From DASWKG01 sp036396755 (lineage in GTDB: Bacteria > Actinomycetota > UBA4738 > CALAEC01): a DNA stretch of 15,863 bases. The stretch lies in NCBI GenBank assembly GCA_036396755.1, contig DASWKG010000066.1, forward strand, positions 1-15,863, in the 5' to 3' direction. The notes below the pieces were generated by a model, which was not told the origin of the DNA, ran no database searches, and saw only the letters and a program-made list of their open reading frames with translations. Position numbers and translations under genes: made by a program. This document shows, piece by piece, positions 1 through 5,897 of the stretch (within the stretch, counting starts at the first letter, position 1; every line of letters starts with the position of its first letter).

Positions 1-492
1 CGGCTGGCGATCCACCTTTTCCACTCCACCCCCTACCACCCCCAGACCTGCGGCAAGGTGGAGCGGTTCCACCAGACCCTCAAGAAGTGGCTCCGGATGC
101 AGGAGCCGGCGGCGAGCCTCGGCGAGCTCCAGGGAAAGCTCGACTGGTTCCGTCGCTACTACAACACCGAGCGTCCCCACCGGGCGGTCGGGCGGCGGAC
201 GCCCCTCGAGGCGTTCGAGGCCAGGCCCAAGGCCGCGCCCTCGGCGCAGGGGTTCGTGGTGCCGGAGCACTTCCGGGTTCGCAGGGACCGGGTCGACAAG
301 GTGGGCCGGGTGACCCTGCGCTACAACAGCCGCCTTCATCACATCGGGCTCGGCACCCGTCACGCGGGAACTCGCGTCCTCCTCTTGGTCGCCGATCTCG
401 ACGTTCGGGTCCTCACCGAGGACGGAGAGCTTCTTCGGGAGCTGGTGCTCGACCCCACCCGGGACTACCAGGGGCTCGGCGGAAGGTGGTAA
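1..492 (+). CDS. IS481-like transposase, C-terminal part (integrase core)
   Basis: The reading frame is open from the window edge; the GTG at 58 is internal, because in-frame sequence upstream continues the integrase fold (HSTPYHPQTCGKVERFHQ). This is the last catalytic block of the rve/DDE integrase core: the E of GKVERFHQ (codon 61-63) is the likely third acidic residue, and the H-P-Q-T-x-G-K-x-E-R-F-H pattern is typical of IS481 and IS3-group transposases. The downstream YYNTERPHRAVGRRTPLEAF segment is the usual post-core signature. About 100 further residues form the C-terminal tail typical of actinobacterial IS481 members. The stop is TAA at 490-492. The N-terminal helix-turn-helix and first two Asp residues are outside the window, so whether the gene is intact is unknown. 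The protein would catalyse cut-and-paste or copy-paste movement of the element. Confidence 0.88.
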   Translation, partial: RLAIHLFHSTPYHPQTCGKVERFHQTLKKWLRMQEPAASLGELQGKLDWFRRYYNTERPHRAVGRRTPLEAFEARPKAAPSAQGFVVPEHFRVRRDRVDKVGRVTLRYNSRLHHIGLGTRHAGTRVLLLVADLDVRVLTEDGELLRELVLDPTRDYQGLGGRW

Positions 493-494
493 GC

Positions 495-532
495 ATGTCC
501 CGAGACATCTGTGCACGATGTCCCGAGACATC
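495..532. repeat. Two direct copies of ATGTCCCGAGACATC at the IS right end
   Basis: Identical 15-bp copies lie at 495-509 and 518-532, a 23-bp spacing. Each copy is itself a near-palindrome (ATGTC...GACAT). They sit between the transposase stop and the tRNA gene. Paired internally symmetrical sites just inside an IS terminus are plausible transposase binding sites. That role is inferred from position only. Confidence 0.75.
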
Positions 533-536
533 ACAT

Positions 537-628
537 TGGCGGAGGCAGAAGGATTTGAACCTTCGAGGCGAGTTCCCCCGCCTACGCGCTCTCCAGGCGC
601 GCCCGTTCGGCCGCTCCGGCATGCCTCC
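537..628 (-). tRNA. tRNA-Ser (anticodon GGA)
   Basis: Read on the minus strand, a 5' acceptor GGAGGCA (622-628) pairs with TGCCTCC (541-547), followed by discriminator G and an encoded CCA (537-539). The anticodon loop is CTGGAGA, giving anticodon GGA, which reads UCC/UCU serine codons. The T-arm contains GGTTCAAATCC. The long variable arm (around GCGGGGGAACTCGC) is the class II hallmark of tRNA-Ser. Length including CCA is 92 nt. The IS element ends within about 1 bp of the CCA, and the mature tRNA looks complete. Confidence 0.95.
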
Positions 629-657
629 GTGCGGGTGATTGTACCGGGGCGGGCCCG

Positions 658-675
658 ACCTACCGAGTCGTAGGT
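658..675. repeat. Short palindrome ACCTAC-N6-GTAGGT
   Basis: A 6-bp perfect inverted repeat with a 6-base centre lies in the 89-bp gap between tRNA-Ser(GGA) (minus strand) and the ceramidase-like gene (plus strand). It could be an operator for either divergent gene. The only support is the symmetry and the divergent intergenic position; no clear -10/-35 pair was seen beside it. Confidence 0.3.
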
Positions 676-717
676 TTCCGGCAGGAGTTCGGGGCCCGGG
701 CGGCGAAGTCTCCGCGC

Positions 718-2307
718 ATGCGCCCTCTCAAGCTGATCCTCGGCGGCCTCCTCGGGGGAGCCCTCGCGCTCGGGGCCGCTACCGCCGGAACACTGATCGC
801 TCCGACCCCCGACAGCCCGCTCACGCTCGACGTCGTCCGCGAAGCCGACCCGGCCCTGCCGGACGAGGCCGTCGCCGAGGATGACGGTGGTGGAGGCGGG
901 GCGACCGCCCAGCCGGGCCCCGGCCAGGTGCTCGCCGGCGCCGCCGCGGTGAGCATCACCCCCCAGCCGGACGCCTCCAAGGGCGAGGTCTGGGCGAAGG
1001 ACGGCTGCATCATCCTGGGCGAGGACGCCCCCGACGCGCCGATGCACGTGGCCGACTTCCGCAGCACGTGGCCCGAGAACCCGAACTGCATCTACTCCGG
1101 CGGGTACGGCATCGGGCCGATGAACCCCATCTACTCGATCGACCCCGAGTTCGGCCTGTGGGTGCGCTCGGCGGCGCTCGGCGACGGCACCGACACGATC
1201 GTCGTCACGATCATCGACGGCACGAGCTACTTCGGCGACTACGCGAAGCTGTGCGACGACTGCGGCGCGTTCGACATCGCCGCGACCATGGGCACGGAGC
1301 TGAGCCTGCCACCCTCCGCGTTCGTGATCGGCTCGACGCACAGCCACACCGCCCCCGACTTCATCGGCGGGTGGGGCGCGGTGCCGCAGTGGTACATGGA
1401 CCAGGTCGAGGCGGCGATCAAGGCGAGCATCCGGACGGCCGTCGGCTCGATGGAGCCGGCGGTGCTCGAGGCCGGCGAAACGCTGGCCCGTCAGTTCAAC
1501 GGCGAGCGGCGCGACACCTACCGCTCGGCCGAGGAGACGTTCCTCACGTACTTCCGCGCCCTGGAGGTCGACGACGAGGGAGATCTCACCGGTCAGGCGA
1601 TCGCCACCGTCGGCGCGTACGCTGCGCATCCGGTTACCGCCGACGAGAGCAAGCGGATCGGCGACGCGGACTATCCCGGGGTGTTCGAGCGCCGCGTCGA
1701 GGAGCGGTTCGGCGGCGTGGGCTTGATCTTCCCCACCGGCCTCGGCAACATGTCGCCGCGCGGGAACAAGGTCCAGATGGGCGACGGACTCGCGGGCCTC
1801 CTTCCCGAGGTCGGCCAGGGCTCGCTCGTGAGCGGGACCGACGTGCGCAGCGGGCAGACGTTCTGGGACCAGCCCGTGACCAACTCCGGGCTCACGGCGC
1901 TCGGCGTTCCGGGCTTCTTCGACCGCCCGTTCGCCCAGAGCCCGGCGACCGTGACGGTCGGCAAGTCGGCGAACAAGCCGTGCCGGTCCGCATCCCCGAT
2001 CTCGGTTCGCACGGCCGTCTCCGTGGCGAAGGTGGGCGACCTGACGATCACCGCAGCGCCGGGCGAGGTGTTCGCGAACCTCACGAACACGCTGAAGGAG
2101 CGCTCGAACGGCGTGGTGATGCCGCTCGCACAGGCGAACGACGGGCTCGGCTACATCATGCAGTCGTTCGAGACCGACCACGCGGCCCGGCAGGTGCTCG
2201 GCTTCGCGGGCGAGGGCGTGTTCGAGTATGAGGACGCCTACTCGATCGACGCCTGCTTCGGCGACATGGTCCTCGAGTCGACGATCGCGCTCATGGGCAG
2301 TCTCTAG
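718..2307 (+). CDS. Secreted neutral/alkaline ceramidase-like hydrolase
   Basis: This 529-residue protein begins with a basic residue pair and a hydrophobic stretch (about residues 7-27, LILGGLLGGALALGAATAG), a signal peptide or membrane anchor without a lipobox. An acidic, Gly-rich linker follows (about 45-70). The body resembles the N-terminal catalytic domain of neutral/alkaline non-lysosomal ceramidases (Pfam PF04734). It has the opening AGAAAVSITPQP, the zinc-site type motif GSTHSHTAPD (His208, His210) and a later AAHPVT segment (His304) where the family carries another metal-binding His. The family hydrolyses the amide bond of ceramide outside the cell. At about 530 residues it is shorter than the roughly 650-residue bacterial enzymes, and the Ig-like C-terminal domain seems reduced or absent. 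Substrate is therefore uncertain. The ATG at 718 places the signal sequence directly at the N-terminus; its ribosome binding site is weak. It stands alone, divergent from the tRNA gene. Confidence 0.8.
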   Translation: MRPLKLILGGLLGGALALGAATAGTLIAPTPDSPLTLDVVREADPALPDEAVAEDDGGGGGATAQPGPGQVLAGAAAVSITPQPDASKGEVWAKDGCIILGEDAPDAPMHVADFRSTWPENPNCIYSGGYGIGPMNPIYSIDPEFGLWVRSAALGDGTDTIVVTIIDGTSYFGDYAKLCDDCGAFDIAATMGTELSLPPSAFVIGSTHSHTAPDFIGGWGAVPQWYMDQVEAAIKASIRTAVGSMEPAVLEAGETLARQFNGERRDTYRSAEETFLTYFRALEVDDEGDLTGQAIATVGAYAAHPVTADESKRIGDADYPGVFERRVEERFGGVGLIFPTGLGNMSPRGNKVQMGDGLAGLLPEVGQGSLVSGTDVRSGQTFWDQPVTNSGLTALGVPGFFDRPFAQSPATVTVGKSANKPCRSASPISVRTAVSVAKVGDLTITAAPGEVFANLTNTLKERSNGVVMPLAQANDGLGYIMQSFETDHAARQVLGFAGEGVFEYEDAYSIDACFGDMVLESTIALMGSL

Positions 2308-2379
2308 GAGGGTCCACACCACCTAACTCGCACGACTCTCCGAGCGCCACAGCGCGCTGGTCCTCCTGGTCGATCCGAT

Positions 2380-2736
2380 CTAGCCGCGGCCACCCTTCCG
2401 CCGAGGGCGCGACCGCTCGATGGGGTTCTGCCACTGCACCTCGGTGAATCGCGCGAAGTCGGTGTCCGCCGAGCAGACGACGAGGCCGTGCTCGATCGCG
2501 AGCGCCGCGAGCTCCGCGTCCGAGATCAGGTTCCCCCGCAGGTCGTACGCGTTGATCAGGGAGCCCAGAACCGCGGCATGCCGCTCCGTGGCCACGGGGA
2601 CCCAGGCCGCTTCGCTCTCGAGCCAGTCCTCCACGTGGCTCCACGCGGCCGCCGGCGAGAGCGGCTTCTCCGAGGCGCGCGGGTGGGTGCTGATCCGGAG
2701 GAAGGCACCGAGGCTCTGCCAGGGAAGCCCTAACCG
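2380..2736 (-). pseudogene. VapC-type PIN-domain toxin, N-terminally truncated
   Basis: In frame to the TAG at 2380-2382, the minus strand encodes the C-terminal two thirds of a VapC-family PIN ribonuclease. Visible are the LPWQSLGAFLRISTHPR helix region, the GNLISDAELAALAIEHG segment with a catalytic-type Asp, and VCSADTDFARF with another acidic site, ending in the usual W-x-NPI. Homology stops at about 2733-2736. The first 40 or so residues, including the essential N-terminal Asp of the DANVLLYA-type motif, are missing, and the frame hits a stop at 2755-2757. A GTG at 2632-2634 could start an 84-residue remnant, but that would lack part of the fold. No VapB antitoxin gene is found beside it. 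I call it a decayed toxin gene; intact VapC proteins cleave RNA, often tRNA, which fits its position next to tRNA genes only loosely. Confidence 0.75.
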
Positions 2737-2785
2737 TCTCGGCCCGTTCCGGGGTCACCAAGGGGGCGGAGCCGGAGCGCGGGAT

Positions 2786-2844
2786 GGCCGAGGGCCGGCC
2801 GGAGAGGGAGTAGCCCCGCGGCCCTCGGAGGCCGGCCCTCGGCC
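2786..2844. repeat. 15-bp perfect inverted repeat with 29-base loop
   Basis: GGCCGAGGGCCGGCC (2786-2800) is followed by its exact reverse complement (2830-2844). The loop also contains a second GCCCTCGG (2821-2828) that repeats part of the right arm. It lies just downstream of tRNA-Ser(CGA), which is transcribed leftward, and upstream of the VapC remnant. It would form a strong GC hairpin without a T-run, so it could slow or end tRNA read-through, or be a dispersed palindromic repeat. Function is not determinable here. Confidence 0.6.
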
Positions 2845-2886
2845 TACCCCGGCCAGCGCACGGCCAGCAGAAACCTGACCGGAAGT

Positions 2887-2976
2887 TGGCGGAGGCGGTG
2901 CGATTTGAACGCACGAGGGGCGTGAACCCCTAACCGCTTTCGAGGCGGTCCCGTTCGGCCGCTCCGGCACGCCTCC
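2887..2976 (-). tRNA. tRNA-Ser (anticodon CGA)
   Basis: On the minus strand the acceptor GGAGGCG (2970-2976) pairs with CGCCTCC (2891-2897), with discriminator G at 2890 and an encoded CCA at 2887-2889. The anticodon stem ACCGC/GCGGT encloses CTCGAAA, giving anticodon CGA, which reads UCG. The T-loop carries GTTCAAATC and there is a long variable arm, so this is a class II serine tRNA. The D-arm and acceptor regions are almost identical to those of tRNA-Ser(GGA) 2.2 kb to the left. Confidence 0.95.
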
Positions 2977-2986
2977 GCCGGTCAGT

Positions 2987-3427
2987 CTAGCGGTCGGCCT
3001 CGCGGCCCGTCAGCAGGTCGTGGACGCGCTCGGCCCCGAGGCCGACCACCGCCCAGTACGGCGCGTAGTCGAGGCGGATCAGCCCGTGGACGTTCCAGCG
3101 GGCGTCCGAGTAGTCCCAGGGCGCCTGGCCCAGCGCCGAGCGCAGCAGCTTCCCGGTCGCGTACTCGATGCCGAAGATCCCCGCGGCGTAGGCGGCCGCG
3201 CGCACGGGCGCGGGCACGCGGCCCCGCATCGCGTCGTGGGCGGGCTCGAAGAGGGGCTGCACCAGGCCGTAGATCGGGAGCATCCAGAGGCTGGTTCTGG
3301 CCGGGAGCCGGGGATCCCGGTAGCGCTTGAAGTCGTGGAGGCCGGTGAACGCGACCTCGAGCACCCACCCGAGCGTCCCGTACGCGAGGAAGCGGCCGCC
3401 CCGGCTCCGGATCGCCCACCGGCTCAC
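2987..3427 (-). CDS. Small membrane protein, putative ABC-transporter type IV (CmpB-like) family
   Basis: A 146-residue protein resembling the 'putative ABC-transporter type IV' / CmpB-like family (Pfam PF06541). It has an N-terminal helix LAYGTLGWVLEVAFTGL (about 14-30), a conserved-looking SLWMLPIYGLVQPLF segment (46-60), a third hydrophobic helix at about 76-92 and the end motif PWDYSDARWNVHGLIRLDY (103-121) followed by a hydrophobic tail. Despite the family name no ATPase partner is nearby, and the molecular role of this family is poorly known. I chose the GTG at 3427-3425 because it overlaps the tadA TGA as GTGA and begins just before the conserved region; longer upstream reading would lie inside tadA. 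It is probably translated by coupling to tadA. Confidence 0.8.
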   Translation of the reverse strand: MSRWAIRSRGGRFLAYGTLGWVLEVAFTGLHDFKRYRDPRLPARTSLWMLPIYGLVQPLFEPAHDAMRGRVPAPVRAAAYAAGIFGIEYATGKLLRSALGQAPWDYSDARWNVHGLIRLDYAPYWAVVGLGAERVHDLLTGREADR

Positions 3428-3864
3428 TCCGCGCCCCCGCGCCGGGCCCGGAAGAACTCGCGGAGCAGGTCGCCGCTCTGGTCCGCGAGCACGCCGCCCT
3501 CTACCTCGAGCCGGTGGTTGAGCCGCGGGTCGCGGACGAGGTCGCCGAGCGATCCCGCGAACCCCGCCTTCGGGTCGGCCGCGCCGAAGACGAGCCGCTC
3601 GACGCGCGCGAGGACCATGGCGCCGGCGCACATCGCGCACGGCTCGAGCGTGACGTAGAGGGTGGCGCCGTCCAGGCGCCAGGTGCCCACCGTCTCGGCG
3701 GCTCGACGCAGCGCCAGGATCTCCGCGTGGGCGGTCGGGTCCTGCTGCCGCTCACGCTCGTTCCCGGCGGACCCGATCTCCCGGCCGTCGAGCACGACGA
3801 CCGCCCCCACCGGCACGTCGCCCCACTCGAGGCAGCCTCGGGCCTCCTCGAGCGCGCGCTCCAT
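3424..3864 (-). CDS. tadA: tRNA-specific adenosine deaminase TadA
   Basis: A 146-residue zinc-dependent cytidine/deoxycytidylate deaminase-fold enzyme. The zinc and proton-shuttle motif is HAE (46-48) and the second half is PCAMCAGA (75-82), supplying His46, Cys76 and Cys79 as ligands with Glu48 catalytic. The surrounding DVPVGAVVV, NERERQQDPTAHAEI and TLYVTLEPCAMC pattern is that of TadA, which deaminates A34 to inosine in tRNA-Arg(ACG). The ATG at 3864-3862 is preceded by GGAGG (3869-3873) with 4-base spacing and gives the usual family length. In-frame starts further upstream (for example 3897 or 3972) would add an unconserved tail. It heads a two-gene unit with the CmpB-like membrane protein and sits close to tRNA-Ser(CGA). 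Confidence 0.95.
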   Translation of the reverse strand: MERALEEARGCLEWGDVPVGAVVVLDGREIGSAGNERERQQDPTAHAEILALRRAAETVGTWRLDGATLYVTLEPCAMCAGAMVLARVERLVFGAADPKAGFAGSLGDLVRDPRLNHRLEVEGGVLADQSGDLLREFFRARRGGAE

Positions 3865-3999
3865 CGGTCCTCCGTCCGACCCACGCCCGGTAGTCATCTC
3901 GGGTGGTGCCGGCATGGCCCATCCATGCGAAGCGGAATTGCTTCCAACAGGCTCTCCACTCACGGCCCGCACACGCCGAAGAATCCTTCAGTGGATCGC

Positions 4000-5760
4000 A
4001 TGGACATCCTGACACCCTACCGCCTGCGAACGGTGCGGGCCGGCGTGCGCGCGACGTGGCTGGCCCTGTTCGCCATGGCCCTCTATCCACTGCTCCCGGG
4101 CAACACCGTCACGAACCTCCCGCTGTATGTCGCCACGAGCTCGGTCGCTGCCGTGGGGGTGCTGCTCATCTCGATCCTTCCCTGGCCCCGTCTGTTCGAC
4201 CGCGGCTGGGGAACACGGGTGATGGCCCTCTGGTCCACGTTCGACATCGTCCTCGTCAGCGTCGCGATCGGAGCCAGCGGTGGGCAGCGTTCCACGCTCT
4301 TCGTCCTCTACGCGCTCACCACCCTGTTCTTCGCGCTCTCCTACCCCTTGCTGAGCCAGATCGCGCTCCTGCTGTTCACGATCGCCGCCTACCTCGCGTC
4401 GATCCTCGTGGTGGGGGGCGATGTCAGCATCGCCGACGCGGTCGTCCGCACCGCGTTGCTCGGCGTCGTGGCGTTCCTCTCGAGCTTCCTGGGCCGGGAG
4501 CTCGCCCACGAGATGGACGAGCACGCGAACGCGCGTCGCGCTGCGGAGCGACACGCCCAGACCCTGGCGACCGTCGCCCGCGCTTCCCGCGCCATCGCCA
4601 CGCTCGAGTCGGGGAGCGTGCTCGACGCGGTCGTGCGATCCGCCACCGAGCTCGGCTTCCCGAGCGCCGCGCTCTGCCTCCTCACCGAGGACGGCGAACG
4701 GTACCGCATCCTTCACTCGCACGGGCTCCCCGAGGAGTTCGTCAACGCCCCCCACTCGGCATCGGAGGGGCTCGTGGGCCGCGTCTTCGATCAGCGCACC
4801 ACCGTGACGGCCGAGGACTACCAGGTGCTCCCCGATGCCCTTCCGCCCCTGCGAAGTGCCGGGCTGCGTGCGGCACTCGCGACGCCGGTCTGGAGGTCCG
4901 GACAGCTGGTCGCGGCCCTCGCGGTCGCAACCGGAGAGAAACGGGCGATCGATGCCGAGGACGTGGAGGCGCTCGAGCTGCTCGCCGGGCAGGCGGGCCG
5001 CGCGCTTGAGAACGCGCACCTGTTCGAGGAACAGCGAGAGGCCGTCCGGCGGCTCGAGGAGCTCGATCGCTTGAAGCGCGACTTCATCGACATGGCATCG
5101 CACGAGCTTCGAACGCCGCTCGCGGTGATCGGCGGCATCGGGTTGACCCTGGAGCGCCGCTGGGAAAGCCTCGACGAAGCCACCCGGCGGGAGCTGCTCG
5201 ACCGGCTGAACAGCAACGCGCAGACCCTGAACGGCATCGTGAGCTCCCTTCTCGACTTCTCCAAGCTCGAGACCCACGACGCTGCGACCCAGAGCCGGCC
5301 GATCGACATCACGACGGTCGTGCGAGCGAGCGTCGGAAAGCTCGGCACATCGCTCCAGGGCCAGCAGGTCCGGCTCGAGCTGCAGCCCGGGCTCGTCGTC
5401 TCGGCGGATCCGGTCCTTCTGGAGCGCGTGCTCGACAACCTGCTGGACAACGCAGCTCAGCACACGCCGGCGGGAACCGAGATCACCATCTCCGGCCGCC
5501 GATCCGACGGCGTCGTCGAGGTCGCGGTCTCCGACGACGGCCCCGGAATCGCGCCGGAGGACATCCCCCACCTCGGGGAGCGCTTCTACCGGGGGGGCGA
5601 CCCCAACGACCGGCCCACCCGGGGTGCGGGGCTTGGCCTCGCGATCGTCCGTGAGATCCTCGCGCTGCACGGGTCGCAGCTGGTCGTCGAGAGCCGCCTC
5701 GGCGAGGGCTCCCGGTTCTCGTTCACCCTGCCGCGCCACCACGCGCAGGCCGCGGGCTGA
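4000..5760 (+). CDS. Membrane sensor histidine kinase with GAF domain
   Basis: A 586-residue two-component sensor. Residues about 12-175 hold roughly six hydrophobic helices (for example LYVATSSVAAVGVLLISIL and ALTTLFFALSYP), forming a membrane sensor or anchor. A charged coil (about 165-190) leads into a GAF domain (about 195-340) that includes GLVGRVF and AALATPVW. The dimerisation domain has the phospho-acceptor in MASHELRTPL (His368). The ATPase domain has an N-box LDNLLDNAAQHTP (478-490), DDGPGI (512-517), an ERFYRG F-box and GAGLGLAIV (542-550). It is thus a complete kinase. No response regulator gene lies in the window, so it is an orphan kinase here. The start is uncertain: ATG at 4000 precedes the first helix, GTG at 3991 is in frame, and the longer frame upstream overlaps tadA antisense. 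The ligand cannot be inferred. Confidence 0.9.
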   Translation: MDILTPYRLRTVRAGVRATWLALFAMALYPLLPGNTVTNLPLYVATSSVAAVGVLLISILPWPRLFDRGWGTRVMALWSTFDIVLVSVAIGASGGQRSTLFVLYALTTLFFALSYPLLSQIALLLFTIAAYLASILVVGGDVSIADAVVRTALLGVVAFLSSFLGRELAHEMDEHANARRAAERHAQTLATVARASRAIATLESGSVLDAVVRSATELGFPSAALCLLTEDGERYRILHSHGLPEEFVNAPHSASEGLVGRVFDQRTTVTAEDYQVLPDALPPLRSAGLRAALATPVWRSGQLVAALAVATGEKRAIDAEDVEALELLAGQAGRALENAHLFEEQREAVRRLEELDRLKRDFIDMASHELRTPLAVIGGIGLTLERRWESLDEATRRELLDRLNSNAQTLNGIVSSLLDFSKLETHDAATQSRPIDITTVVRASVGKLGTSLQGQQVRLELQPGLVVSADPVLLERVLDNLLDNAAQHTPAGTEITISGRRSDGVVEVAVSDDGPGIAPEDIPHLGERFYRGGDPNDRPTRGAGLGLAIVREILALHGSQLVVESRLGEGSRFSFTLPRHHAQAAG

Positions 5761-5791
5761 CCGCCGGTCCGGTCCGAACCGAAACCACGGC

Positions 5792-5820
5792 TTGACGCCT
5801 CTGAGCCCCGATGGTATGCA
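5792..5820 (+). promoter_or_regulatory. Sigma70-type promoter for the five-gene operon
   Basis: TTGACG (5792-5797) and TATGCA (5815-5820) are separated by exactly 17 bp, and the -10 is preceded by TGG (TGn extended -10). Transcription would begin near 5827, giving an untranslated leader of about 70 nt before the strong ribosome binding site and ATG at 5898. This matches the consensus of housekeeping-type actinobacterial promoters and lies in the 137-bp gap after the kinase gene. Confidence 0.65.
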
Positions 5821-5897
5821 ACGCCCTACCTATCACCTTTGTCCCGGCGCGCCTCGGCTCGCGGGACCAGATCCGGGCCGCCCGGGAAGGGGGAACG

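Larger units (their letters stand above)
1..535 (+). mobile_element. Right part of an IS481-like insertion sequence, open at the left edge
   Basis: The stretch holds the end of a DDE transposase gene (to 492) followed by about 43 bp of non-coding DNA with two copies of ATGTCCCGAGACATC. Read inward from position 535, the right end is TGTGATGTCTCGGGACAT. It begins with TGT, as many IS481/IS3-family termini do, so I place the element boundary at about 535. The left terminus is outside the window, so inverted-repeat matching and target duplication cannot be checked. The next feature, tRNA-Ser(GGA), has its CCA complement at 537-539. Confidence 0.65.

Noticed and set aside
2308..2379. Search for a VapB antitoxin or terminator between the ceramidase-like gene and the VapC remnant
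   Set aside because: The 72-bp gap has no open frame of useful length and no convincing hairpin with a T-run.
3514..3999. N-terminal extension of the histidine kinase frame
   Set aside because: It runs antisense through tadA, has shadow-type composition, and the first TM helix begins after the ATG at 4000.
3865..3999. Promoters in the divergent tadA/kinase gap
   Set aside because: No hexamer pair with 16-18 bp spacing close to consensus was found on either strand.
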